A DNA stretch of 64,000 nucleotides from Alisma plantago-aquatica. Its lineage: Eukaryota; Streptophyta; Magnoliopsida; Alismatales; Alismataceae. Both the position numbers and the translations under genes were made by a program. Numbering within the stretch: the first letter of the stretch is position 1; the number at the start of each line of letters is the position of its first letter. The notes below the pieces were generated by a model. That model saw only the letters and a list, made by a program, of their open reading frames with translations. It did not search any database and was not told where the DNA came from. Shown piece after piece: positions 9,763-20,520 of this stretch. Location: NCBI GenBank assembly GCA_963693085.1, contig OY856409.1, positions 1,531,578,472 to 1,531,642,471 on the forward strand, in the 5' to 3' direction.

Positions 9763-10872
9763 TCAGGAGGAACTCACGAATGCAGTATCATAACCAGAGT
9801 ATGCAGCTTGTGCTCCACTAGTAGAAGCAGCAGTCGAAGAGCCAGCACACTCAAGATAGAGGCGTTCCACCTCAGTACGAATGTAGTTTGCAGAAGCTCC
9901 CACAGTCACTGGCTCAGGCGTCGGAGTAACAACCTTAGAAGCAGTAGACGATGAATCTGCAGCAGCATTGGCCCAACCCGGTTTACCATACTTTTCCCAG
10001 CACTTTTTTTCAATATGGTTAGACCGGCCACAGAAGGTACACACATTTTGTCCTTGTTGAGGATGTGCAGCAGTAGGAGGTGAGGTAGCAGGAGGGGCTC
10101 CTTGTCCAACACCAGGTCCACGTCCCCATCCTGCACCCAGGGGAGGACGGCCATCAGTGGAACGACCACGGCCACAACTACGGCCACGCCCGGCCCAAGC
10201 AGCCAGTATAGTAGAATCTCTAGTCTCAGGAGACGGTGTCGATGAAGAAAGGTGTTGGAGACGCTGGTAGGCACTCTGCAAAGTAGGGAGCAGATCACTC
10301 GGCAAGATCTGATCAACAACACCAACATAGGATTTTAGCAACCCACTCAGAAACTATATCAGCTGTAGTTCCACCCATTGTTTCTGTATAGTCGCCAGAT
10401 CAGTAGACAGTGGGTGGTAAGTCTCCAACTCACCACATAGGCCGGTGAAGGTGGAGAAGTAGTTGGAGATGTCAGATCCCGTGAATTGGAGTCGCCCCCG
10501 TTGCTTGGTTATGTCGAAGACCTTCTTGGGATTCTGACTATGAGAGTAGGTACTGGCGAGCTGATCCCACATCTACTTCGTCGTAGGTAGCCTAAGTAAA
10601 GTAACACTGATCTTCTCAATGGCACTATTGAGAATCCATGTCATCACAGTCGAGTCTTCACAGACCCAATCATTAAAAGTTTGGACGTCTTTTTCATCTG
10701 TATTCGCTGCAGGCTGAGGCGGACCAGTGTGAATCAAATGAGAGTACTTCCCTTGTGATTTGGCATATATCACAAAGGAGCACACCCAAAGTTGGTAATT
10801 GCGCCCGTTAAGTTTAATAGTGGTAACTTGACGGCGTGAGTCTCTCCATAAGTCATCTCCAGAAGACGCCAT
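9763..10872 (-). pseudogene. copia gag with CCHC zinc knuckle
   Basis: I place the start at the ATG at 10872 (MASSGDDLW). The N-terminal capsid part shows KLNGRNYQLW and FNDWVCEDSTVMTWI, then MWDQLASTYSHSQN, RGRLQFTGSDISNYFSTF and a Gly/Arg-rich segment. The zinc knuckle CTFCGRSNHIEKKC fits C-X2-C-X4-H-X4-C. Gag packages the RNA. The frame is continuous but cut by in-frame stops at 10573, 10354 and 9763. The first of these is a TAG before MWDQL. A longer open frame on the same strand at 9906-10328 is a shadow. Confidence 0.9.
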
Positions 10873-11361
10873 GAGAACAGGCAGGAAGGCAGGCATAGGC
10901 AAGCAGGCACAGGCAGGAGTAGTCAGCAGTCAGAGGCAGAAATCCAACACATGGATTAGTAGTAGAAGGTAGAAGATCCACGCATGGATCTTTAAAAAAA
11001 CCCACGTAGGGGCATCAGATGAAGAGAAAAAACCTACGCCAACATGGAGGATCAATCACTTCACCATGAGGCACAGGCAGACAGAGAGGATGAAGTCTGT
11101 TACGCCGTCAACGTGCCAGAAATGGAAAGTTACCGAGGCTGTCCGGAGATTTCGGAAAGAGAAACGGAGCTAGAAGGAGGGTCATGTGGTGGATTAGGCC
11201 ACAAGGATGGAGTTTATTAGGAGATTAGAGGTGAATGGAGGGTTGCATAGGGGTGGATGGCGGTACTGTAGCAGTATTGTAGCGGCAAAAAAGGAGATTT
11301 TGGAGTGTGATGGCGGCTAGGGTTGGTGGAGATAGGGATTAGGTTTAAGGTGGATCGTCAC

Positions 11362-11373
11362 GCTCTGATAACA
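11362..11373 (-). promoter_or_regulatory. copia primer-binding site
   Basis: Minus-strand TGTTATCAGAGC directly inside the 5' LTR, one base different from the initiator-Met primer site TGGTATCAGAGC used by the other elements here. Confidence 0.8.
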
Positions 11374-11528
11374 TGTGAAAAACAATGAGATTTGGAGAGC
11401 TTAGGGTTGCACAATGTGTGCAGTCTCATATATATAATACTGAAAGAATTACAGAGAGGTCCATATATAAAAGAGAAATAACAAAACAAATAGCAGGCTA
11501 TGTTAAACAGGAAATATATAATGTAACA
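11374..11528 (-). repeat. copia 5' LTR
   Basis: 155 bp, differing from the 3' LTR at few positions (including a 2-bp TA length difference in the TATATA run). Confidence 0.93.
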
Positions 11529-12019
11529 AGTTTTATATTATTGCCAAGCTTAGTAATGAGAGGTATATAAAAAGACACATATGCATACTTAGTACAATAT
11601 TCTTGAATATTTTGCTGACGGGTACCACATGTAATCTTTGTTTTAAGTTGTGGACATATGATCTTGAAGAATTGGAATAGTTGAGAGTTGTATGGCAAGT
11701 TGATGTACATGTGGACCTATTGTCTAGAAGATCTTGTTGTTTAGTGATAGTACATGTATATGTAAAAGTTTGTGGTTCAATATGTAATATCAAATGTTGT
11801 AACAATTCATGTTGTAATTATATGTTGAATGGTGAATGTGTGTTGTATGGTTTTATTATTGTTCATGTGCATGTGCTACTGCTGTTTCCTTTTGACTTCC
11901 TCTGATTTTCTTCTTCATAGACTAGTATGTGGTGTTCAAATTAGGATTCTCATTGAGGTGAGGTTTCAATTTGGACGTCACACATCAGATTAAGATTTAG
12001 AAAATCCAGGGATTTCACA

Positions 12020-12137
12020 GGTGGTATCAGAGCATGAACAATAGCAAAGCCTAGTATTTGCTCATTATACAACTCAAACTAAAGAGAACCTTGAACTTAA
12101 TAAATATTTAGGGTTAGATTAGTTGTCTTTTGGAGAG
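12020..12137 (+). other. first fragment of the R2 internal domain, with primer site
   Basis: Starts right after the R2 left LTR with primer site TGGTATCAGAGC at 12022-12033. No coding sequence. It ends with GAGAG (12133-12137), the left duplication of R4, and continues at 28792 after R4. Confidence 0.7.
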
Positions 12138-13078
12138 TGTAACATCCTCAATTTCATAGCTAAAGTAAGCCTTTAATGTGGGGTTTTCTAGTAAAGCCAT
12201 GCCAAGGGATGCAATGAATGTAACCATGGCTAGGCATGTAATTAAGTTCACAGAATTTGTAATACAAGCCATCCGATCAACCAATACACACATAATGACT
12301 TAAATGTGCATGATTGTAGTCGATTGTATATCAATATAAATAAATTACTCCTATGAACAATAATGTGTTGAATATATAATATGATGAGCCCAGTTCATGG
12401 CTTGAGCCTTAGACCTTGCTTAGGTCTTCATGCTATGTAACTAAAGAAATATTGATCACATTTGTCATACATGGGCTTCAATTGAGAAATTATATGGTTT
12501 TAAGACTTATTTTCATGATTTGGAATACAATCAAGCTCATGGACCCTTTGAAATACTAAGGGATGGTCCATGTGCCCTAGAGTCCAAATTTAAGCCCTGG
12601 TGGACATATTAAGTTTTACAAATATGTCCTTCGAGTATAAATTTAGAATTATGTATTTCGTGGTCATAATGAATGCTCAAAATATTTTTAGTAGAATAAT
12701 AATTAGAATATAAGATGATGGGAAAAAATTTAAATGATTGTGATGTATATAGTGGCCTAGGTAATTAAATTAGTAATTATAATGTTTTTATTTAAATGAC
12801 ATGTTTGGAGTGGTTTTATAGCTAGTTTTTACTTAAAATCTTTCTCATGTGAAGTTGATGATAATATATCATTTATCCCAAAATTTGAGTTCAAATGGGG
12901 TCATGTAGTGGTCTATAGAAATATTTCTAGAAACTGGAGTTTTATGTAAAAGAAATAAAAATAAAAAAGGGGAGTGACCCCGTCCTCATGGACAGGAGAG
13001 CCGCCTCCTCTATTTTACGGACTTGAACAAAGTTCGACGAAGAAGGGGGCTCCGCCCGAGATTCTTTAGCCAAGATTC

Positions 13079-13086
13079 TATAAAAG
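13079..13086 (+). promoter_or_regulatory. TATA box of R4 LTR I
   Basis: TATAAAAG about 940 bp into the LTR, conserved in LTR II (20097-20104) and III (25297-25304). It is followed 45-55 bp later by TCTAGGGTTTTCG, a leader motif typical of plant transcription-start regions. Confidence 0.7.
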
Positions 13087-13169
13087 CTCTATTGATTCGG
13101 CGCATAAGCCGTCACGCACCTAGATCTAGGGTTTTCGTGAAGCATGAGAAGAAGAGAGGAAGATTCGTG

Positions 13170-13502
13170 ATGGAGAAGAAGAAGGGGGTGGTGCCCTTTC
13201 TTGTGGCTGCAATGGTGTGCCATGAGGGATCCTTGATTTCGGCCACCCAGACCAAGGAAACAGTGTTGCCCTTGTGGATCGGACCAGGCCGGAGCTGGGG
13301 AATGTTTCTCTTGCTAGTTCATGGCCAAGGAAATGAGATCAGGCTCATCAGAAGTCTGGGTGCAGTGGCCTCTGTTCTAGGTGCTTATGAAAGCAAGAAG
13401 ACGAAGGAAGGAGAGGAAGCGCCGGCCCTAGGCTTGTGGCGAGCAAGAAATTATGGTCGTCAGATCAGATCTCGACGGCTGAGATTGGCCAAGTCTAGGT
13501 AA
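13170..13502 (+). CDS. R4 leader ORF, LTR I copy (unknown protein)
   Basis: Open frame of 110 codons from the first in-frame ATG after the inferred transcription start; the frame is open further upstream to 13023 but that part precedes or spans the start of transcription. The predicted peptide is basic at the N-terminus (MEKKKG), has GPGRSWGMFLLLVHGQG in the middle and ends in an Arg-rich tail. I recognise no domain. The TAA stop lies inside the donor-like AG-GTAAAC, so in a spliced RNA the frame would stay open. The copies in LTR II and III keep the frame only partly and differ at many amino acids, so selection on a protein is doubtful. Confidence 0.3.
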   Translation: MEKKKGVVPFLVAAMVCHEGSLISATQTKETVLPLWIGPGRSWGMFLLLVHGQGNEIRLIRSLGAVASVLGAYESKKTKEGEEAPALGLWRARNYGRQIRSRRLRLAKSR

Positions 13503-15532
13503 ACTTCAAAACTTCATATCTTGAGCTACAGATCTTGGTTTGGGACAAACAAGGTACCTATGGAAATCTATTCGAGTGTACTATCTTATAAAAATAGTTC
13601 CAGAGTATGATTTTGAAGTCTTTTATTTATTATATTCTGGGTAGACAAAACTATATGATTTTGATGTTTTGTCAATTAAAAATAGCAAATGAACATAGAA
13701 ATTCATGTAACTTTTATTGAATGTGTATTATGATATTTCTAACATGATTTCAAAGTCTGATATCTATTATATTAATTTTTATTGAGGTTTTTGATATAAA
13801 CCCTAATAAGGGTATTTTGGGCATTTCACCCATGATATGATTTTTTTCAAATGACCCAATATTTTAATACATGATCTTACTACATTATATGATTACTTTT
13901 CTAGAGATTTGATGGATTTTCTTGTGTTATCATATTATTATTTAGTTTTGGACCTGAGTGACCATTATGTGAGGGTAATAGATGATTATCTTGACAATAA
14001 TTGGTATATGTATGGCTAACTTGGTCTAATATTATTAACATGGTGGTATTATATTTTGATTTCCTAATTGAGTTAGTAAGTTTTCTAACATGTGGCTATG
14101 CTTGGAAATTATTCTCATTATATGAAGTATATGTTCATATTAGTGCATAAGACGATTTATGTTGAGTATAAAGATTATAGTAAATACATAATAAGAGTTT
14201 ATTTTAATTTCAAAGCCAATATTTTATAGTGAGTATAAAGTTATGTTTAAGAACCCGAAGTTGGTATATATAGTTAGGAATGCGGGGTGTGAGATTTAGA
14301 AATAGAAAGAGGGAACATACTCTTGGAATGATAAAACTATGATGATATCCAGGTTATTAAAGTTATGGAACTTAGAATCGAGACTTCCTTATCGATGCCA
14401 TCTGTATAAGAGGTAAGTGGTCTATGCACATGTGTACTCATAGTTTATGTTCAATATGTTTACATGTCTCCTAATAAGAGTTTCATGATCTATGTGATTT
14501 AATGTTCTAAGACATCAATGTTAAGATTTACAAACAATATTATTCTCATATTTCTATCTTTATGCAAGTATAGATACCCAAAGTCTAAAATAGTGATATG
14601 TTGCTCAAAATAGTTGTGACTCGTGGACTAAGTCCATGAGAAAGTTGAAGAATAATATTCCTATAAGATTTCTTAGAAATGTTTGGAAGTAATGAATATG
14701 ATTTCAAGATAAGATATGCCAGTAATGTACCCATACTTAGTTGATGATTTCAAATAGATTTGTATGAAGAAAATAAGTTAACATATGTTATTAGAATTTC
14801 TCATATTTACAATCATAGTTATGTAGTAAGATTTGAAGTAGAAACATGCCATTAAGATTTCATACATATGTAGAGATCTAAGAACTAGATTCCTTAGGAT
14901 AAATAGTATATAGAATACAAGTATAATGTAAGAATATGAATTTGAAAATATTAGGACATGGTGTATTAATAAAAGTACATTTGGGATCAGAAGGTATTGT
15001 AAAATGAGTTTATGATGGCATTATAAGATAATGTCAAATTAAGTTATAATTAGATTGCAAGACAATATTTTATGAGATTTCTATTCTGATATTTAAGGTT
15101 TAACATGTAAGTTTTTATGTAAATATTAAGGTTTAGGGTAGCATCATATTTAACAAGAAGGATTGAACCACCTTGTCAGAATTCATATTTTTAGATATGT
15201 TGTACTTAAAATATGTTTATGAACCTGACTTAAGATACTTTGTATACCTAGTAATTCTATTAGCATTTCAGGTCATTTTTCCTAAGCTATTTATCATATA
15301 ATTGGTATAAGTGAAGTAATTTGACCAAATAAGAGTTTTAAAACAAAGTTTACCCCGATAATGAGATACATGTTCAAATCCAGCAATGAATTCAGTTTAG
15401 AACTTAAGAATAAAAAGATTTAGATTCAGACTTAGACTAATCAATGTGTGAGTAGCCAGATTTTGAATAAAGGTACATGATATGGGTTATAGACCCAATC
15501 CCAATTATGTAGTAATTGAGATACATGTTTAC

Positions 15533-15598
15533 ATTCAGATATAGATTCAGATTCAGATTCAGATATAGATTCAGATTCATATTTCAGATTCAGAACTC
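15533..15598 (+). repeat. GATTCA/GATATA short tandem repeat in R4 LTR I
   Basis: Imperfect hexamer repeats of AGATTC with AGATAT variants. Equivalent tracts occur in LTR II (about 22552-22612) and LTR III (about 27749-27809). Confidence 0.8.
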
Positions 15599-15730
15599 AG
15601 TACATATTTAGTACTCAGTTTCAGATAAGTTTAGATTCAAAGTTTAGTAAAGATAGACTTAAGATAATTAATTTGAAACATTCACATAATGCATTATATA
15701 ATAAGTCCTCACCAGAGAGTCCTGGGACGA

Positions 15731-15912
15731 TTCAGAGGGCGCGTTGCGCCAGACACTGTGGGTGTCACAGAGGGAATTTATGCCAACAGAGGGCACGTTG
15801 TGCCAATAGAGGGTGTGTTGCATTATAGAGGACACTTCGGTGTCAACAGAGGGCACGTTGTGCCAACAGAGGGTGTGTTGCACCACAAAGGACACTTCAG
15901 TGTAACAGAGGA
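15731..15912 (+). repeat. tandem hairpin array in R4 LTR I
   Basis: Short inverted repeats separated by a CAGAGG/ATAGAGG spacer. Units in order: GGCGC-GTT-GCGCC (15738-15750), GACAC-TGTGG-GTGTC, a decayed unit, GGCAC-GTT-GTGCC, GGTGT-GTT-GCA, GACAC-TTCG-GTGTC, GGCAC-GTT-GTGCC, GGTGT-GTT-GCACC, GACAC-TTCA-GTGT. The last six form a 60-bp higher-order repeat of three hairpins (CAGAGG starts at 15787 and 15847). Loops are GTT or TTCG; C-TTCG-G is an exceptionally stable RNA tetraloop. Both strands are open over about 230-250 bp as a side effect of the 60-bp period. Confidence 0.9.
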
Positions 15913-16579
15913 GGACTTATTGTATAATGGCGGCCACAAATAGATAAAAATCATAAGTAAAAGATACTTTCTCATCCATGAGTGTGATGAGAGGAATTCA
16001 TATGAGATAAGTATGACCTAGACACTTTGGTGTAGGTCATGAGGCCCATGGTATAAGTCTCCAAAAAAGATAGAGTAGAAAGATAAGAGTTAAATAAGTT
16101 AAGAGATATTATGTTTTCAGATTTTAATCAGCATTTGCTATCAGTTTTATAGTGTCCAAGAATATTTTGTAACATTGTTAGCTCTTCAGTAATGTGCATT
16201 TTAGAATACTCATGCCACTTACTCTAACGACTGTTTTCCCAATGCATGGCTGGGGACGTGATGTCTGTAGGTTTTGGAGCAGCTGAGGATCAAAAGAACA
16301 AGTAAAGGACTAGAATATTTCCAGCTAACCTAGTGGGGTACCATTCGCCTAGACGATCCAGAGTTTTGACATCTTTCTATTATGTCCAGTTATGTTGTCT
16401 CAGATTTTATGGTTTAACTTGATGTAGTTTTTCCATTGACAAAAACTATGTATGGATCCATTTTATAGTTATGCAAATTGTTTCATTTACTTTCATTGCA
16501 ATGATAATCATGTTTGTGACACTCCCAGATGATAAAAAAAATGCTTCCGCTCATGTGATATGAAAATTGGGGTGTTACA

Positions 16580-17330
16580 ATATGGTATCAGAGCAATTTG
16601 GTAAATGGCCACTAGGCAAACATGATCTTCATAGTCACCCTAAAGTGAAGAGATAAGAGATTAGAATTTAGGGATAAATTCCCATAGAAATATACAATGA
16701 CTTGGAATGACCAATAGTTTTCACCTTAGAAGAAATAGAGATGTCCGAGGGAGATGTTTATATTCTAGGTCTCATGTTTCAACCTAACCCTAGCTAATGA
16801 TGTTGCTTCTCCATTCTCAATGGTTATGGCCAGCCAATTGAGAATTGAAGAGGAATGTCATAAGCACTAGACTTTGATGCATCTCTCACATCTTATTAGT
16901 TTGTATGGTATGGGACACACATATTAGTAGGTTAGTGAGAGATAGCATGACAGGATCTCACATCTGTGGGTATGTGCTTGATCACCACATATCTAGAGGT
17001 GTAGGAGATACCTGGAAGACTTAAGATTAGATGGTCAATTACACCTAATGTTTAGAATTCATGACAAGGTTGAGCCAGATGCCCTAATTGTAGATACTAG
17101 TTTAACTTCATAGACCCTAAGTATGAGTTGAGAAGTAGACCAAGGTAATAGATAGTGCTCACATAAATATTTTATGAAATACAATACATATCTCTCTTCA
17201 TGTAAAATTTTGAACATAAGTGTACCTTAATATGCTAATCATCAATAAATTAAGAGGTAAGCAGAACCCTAAGGTGGGTAGTAGCCTAGAGAAATTTTGA
17301 GGATGAAATTTATTTTAAGGTGGGTAGAAT
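16580..17330 (+). mobile_element. R4 internal domain I
   Basis: 751 bp, non-coding. Primer site TGGTATCAGAGC at 16583-16594, three bases after LTR I. It ends with TTTTAAGGTGGGTAGAAT, the polypurine region, directly before LTR II. Nothing resembling gag or pol is present. Confidence 0.88.
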
Positions 17331-17612
17331 TGTAACATCCTCAATTTCATAGCTAAAGTAAGCCTTTAATGTGGGGTTTTATAGTAAAGGCATGCCAAGG
17401 GATGTAATGAACGTAACCATGGCTAGGCATGTAATTAAGTTCACAGAATGTGTAATACAAGCCATATGATCAACCAATACACACATAATGACTTAAATGT
17501 GTATGATTATAGTCGGTTGTATATCAATATAAATAAATTACTCCTATGAACAATAATGTGATGAATATATAATATGATGAGTCCAGTTCATGGCTTGAGC
17601 CTTAGAACTAGC

Positions 17613-19431
17613 TGATAACACCAATTTTTGTGATATTTTAGACTGTTTTTCTGTTATCAAAACTGCCATTTTTAGCTATTTTCCTCTCTTTTGTATGCAC
17701 TTTCGCAATAATTGGCCAAGCAATGCTCTTAATCCTATATTTCCATCTGCTGTAGAGTTTCTCCTCATTTTGGTGCAATAAGGTCGTCCCGGCCCACAAA
17801 ATAAGTCCAAGTCTGCACCGGCCTTCCTGACGCCCGACGCACCCCCTGCCCGGTAGGGTGGGACGACACCACGACGCGTGACGAAGGGGAGCCGCACAAA
17901 GAGGAACTGACGGACGACACGCCTCTTACCCGACAGGGAGCCATAGTCGCCACGACAACCCAAGTATGTCGGGTGACACAGCCACCCACCGGCAGGCGCC
18001 GTTGCCCGTCACGTGACTGACGGCCGACATCCCTGCGCCGAGCGATACGAGTATCGGTCGTCCACCGACCCGCAAATAAGGAGGACACGTGGCACTTCGA
18101 GCACCATAACTTCCCCCAACCGCTGCTTATAAATAGCAACTACAGGGAGCCGAAAAGATAGCTTGGTCAGTTTGGACAGTTCGAACAGTTGGGAACTTGA
18201 GCTATCTTCGAGGAGAGTCGCGAGAGCAAACGTATCGTGCCCCAGTGCTCGTATCGGGCAACACTAGGTGAGCTCTTCCTCATCCCGAGAGGGAGGGGAC
18301 TGGTTCACCTAGGACAGTACCAGGCGACACTGAGGGCCGATATCGGCCGATATAGATACGCGACACGAGTGTCTGACATCCATGCCCGACAGTAGAATGT
18401 GTAGCTCCATGCCCGACATGATATCGAACCTGATACGCTTTGCTCGTCTTACGTGCCACCTGAGAGGGTCTATCGCCCGACATGAGCGTATCGGCCAGGG
18501 TCCTTGAGCGATACAGTCGGCCGTCGAAGCATGCCGCCCGAGAGGGTGTGCCGCCCGACACGGCTGTATCGGGCTAGGCCCCTGGGCCGATATCAGGCTG
18601 GAGAGCCACTGTAGCCTGTCGTCCTTCTACATCAAGAAGGAGACACCTATATTTATTTTCTGTCATTTAATTCTTTACTTACACATTGTAATTAAGACCC
18701 TTTATTTGACAATGGAAATAGAAGAGCTTAATTTCTTACTGCTCTATGCTTGGTACAATGTGTTGGATGACTGCTATGTTTGATATCTGAACTCTAGCTT
18801 GCATGTTTGGATCGCGTTTCGCTTAGCTACTGAATCATGTTTTCCCGTCGCAACAACTTCGAGAGTTGTGTTGTAGCTCTAGTGTTTGGTCCGATTCTGG
18901 AGTACAAGAGTGCCTGGAACGAAGTCGTTTCAGTAATATTCCACTCTAACTTTGAGCCCAGCAACCTCGAGAGGGGTGCCGAGGCTTGGTTAGAGGTATC
19001 TGCTCTGAGAGGAGGGGTGCAGGATGTTACCGGTGCCGCTTGTTAAGCTGTAGTTTTATCCTTCGTACCTTGCTCCAACCCTATTTTTATCCATCTGTTT
19101 CTGTTGCATGAAAACCCCTAAAAACTGCTAAATGAATAAAACTTTAAATCTTTCTAATAGCTCCACCTGGAGATAGTTTTCTTGTTTTATTTGTGACATC
19201 TTGTTGTTTCCCCTTTGGGGAATTTATCGTCTCTTTATACCTACCAGAGTGTAGCGTGTCGATTCTGGGTTCTCAACACTACCCCCCTTGTCCCTGTGTT
19301 CGACCCTGTATATCTACTTTGACCCCATAAACAAAGTTGTGGGGGCCTAGGGGGATTTGGGTTTATAAATTTGAAAGCTCGACTACCTCAAATCCGCCTC
19401 CAATTTTAGGACGCACGATTTATGCCGGTCA
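17613..19431 (+). mobile_element. solo LTR of a Ty3-gypsy-like element, copy 2
   Basis: 1819 bp, TGATAACACC...GCCGGTCA, with a 5-bp duplication CTAGC at 17608-17612 and 19432-19436. Comparison with LTR III, where the uninterrupted text is CCTAGCTTAGGTC, confirms the empty site. Same family as 5308-7114, opposite orientation. TATA box at 18127-18136. The CpG-rich core (about 17790-18600) contains a perfect 14-bp palindrome GGCCGATATCGGCC at 18335-18348 and the dyad CGATAC-GA-GTATCG near 18043. Called ORFs on either strand are chance frames of the GC-rich core. Confidence 0.93.
18127..18136 (+). promoter_or_regulatory. TATA box of solo LTR copy 2
   Basis: TTATAAATAG, about 515 bp into the LTR, matching the minus-strand box at 6564-6573 of copy 1. 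Confidence 0.65.
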
Positions 19432-20187
19432 CTAGCTTAGGTCTTCATGTTATGTAACTAAAGAAATATTGATCACATGTGTCATACATGGGCTTCAATT
19501 GAGAAATTATATGCTTTGAAGACTTATTTTCATGATTTGGAATACAATCAAGCTCATGGACCCTTTGAAATACTAAGGGATGGGCCATGTGACCTAGAGT
19601 CCAAATTTAAGCCCTAGTGGACCTATTAAGTTTTACAAATAGGTACTTCGAGTATAAATTTAGAATTATGTATTTCGTGGTCATAATGAATGCTCAAAAT
19701 ATTTTTAGTAGAATAATAATTAGAATATAAGATGATGGGAAAAAATTTAGATGATTGTGATGTATATAGTGGCCTAGGTAATTAAATTAGTAATTATAAT
19801 GTTTTTATTTAAATGACATGTTTGGAGTGGTTTTATAGCTAGTTTTTACTTAAAATCTTGCTCATGTGAAGTTGATGATAATATATCAGTTATCCCAAAA
19901 TTTGAGTTCAAATGGGGTCATGTAGTGGTCTGTAGAAATATTTCTAGAAACTAGAGTTCTATGTAAAAGAAATAAAAATAAAAAAAGGGGAGCGACCCCG
20001 TCCTCACGGACAGGAGAGCTGCCTCCTCTGTTTTACGGACTTGAACAGAGTCTGACGAAGAAGGGGGATCTGCCCGAGATTCTTTAGCCAAGATTCTATA
20101 AAAGCTCTATTGATTCGGCGCATAAGCCGTCACGCACCTAGATCTAGGGTTTTCGTGAAGCATGAGAAGAAGAGAGTAAGATCCGTG

Positions 20188-20520
20188 ATGGAGAAGAAGA
20201 AGGGGGCGGTGCCCTTGCTGGTGGCTACAATGATGTGCCATGAGGGATCCTTGATTCTGGCCGTCCAGACCAAGGAAATAGTGATGCTCTTGCGGATCGA
20301 ACCAGGCCGGAGCTGGGGAATGTTTCTCTTGCTAGTTCATGGCCAAGGAAGCGAGATCGGGCTCATCAGAAATTTGGGCACAGTGGCCTCTATTCTAGGT
20401 GGTTATGCAAGCAAGAAGATGAAGGAAGGAGAGGAAGCGCCGGCCCTAGGCTTGTGGCGAGCAAGAAATTATGGTCGTCAGATCAGATCTCGACGGCCGA
20501 GATTGGCTAAGTCTAGGTAA
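20188..20520 (+). CDS. R4 leader ORF, LTR II copy
   Basis: Same length and position as the LTR I copy (110 codons from the first ATG after the TATA box at 20097-20104), ending at the same AG-GTAAAC. It differs from the LTR I peptide at many residues but keeps PGRSWGMFLLLVHGQG and the Arg-rich tail. Function unknown. Confidence 0.28.
   Translation: MEKKKGAVPLLVATMMCHEGSLILAVQTKEIVMLLRIEPGRSWGMFLLLVHGQGSEIGLIRNLGTVASILGGYASKKMKEGEEAPALGLWRARNYGRQIRSRRPRLAKSR

Larger units (their letters stand above)
4631..11528 (-). mobile_element. degenerate Ty1-copia retrotransposon
   Basis: Short matching LTRs (157 and 155 bp, TGTGAAAAAC...ATGTAACA) bound the element. On the minus strand the order is LTR, primer site, gag with zinc knuckle, protease, integrase, reverse transcriptase, RNase H, polypurine tract, LTR. 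Integrase before reverse transcriptase identifies Ty1-copia. Flanking bases GGTTT (4626-4630) and AGTTT (11529-11533) are a likely 5-bp duplication with one change. It sits inside the left LTR of R2 and is split in the pol gene by a solo gypsy LTR (5308-7114). At least four in-frame stops and further breaks in integrase make it inactive. Confidence 0.93.
2716..12019 (+). repeat. left LTR of outer element R2, split by the copia insertion
   Basis: LTR segments 2716-4630 and 11529-12019 are separated by the copia element. The reconstructed length is about 2.4 kb. The first 1.3 kb is clearly repeated at 62613-63917. AT-rich outside a G-rich patch at 2840-3420 that holds an ORF remnant. Repeated AAACCCTAA words occur around 3860-4100. 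Confidence 0.8.
12138..16579 (+). repeat. R4 LTR I
   Basis: 4442 bp. Order along it: AT-rich U3 (about 940 bp), TATA box 13079-13086, leader with CTAGGGTTTT, ORF ending at a splice-donor-like AGGTAAAC (13497-13504), about 2 kb of AT-rich sequence, a GATTCA-type repeat (15533-15598), the hairpin array (15731-15912), a further GACCTA/TAGGTC hairpin (16015-16038), and the 3' end GGGGTGTTACA. Confidence 0.92.

Noticed and set aside
9906..10328. 140-codon Leu/Val-rich minus-strand ORF
   Set aside because: It is the +1 shadow of copia gag, whose frame carries the zinc knuckle.
15731..15912. CRISPR-like array of repeats and spacers
   Set aside because: The units are palindromes in a higher-order repeat without unique spacers, in a plant LTR, with no cas genes.
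15668..15943. ORFs on both strands over the R4 hairpin array with a repeated peptide (HTLYWHNVPSVDTE-like)
   Set aside because: The array has a 60-bp period, a multiple of three, so any stop-free frame repeats. Both strands are open at once and no start or domain is conserved. Same for 22744-22992 and 27890-28174.
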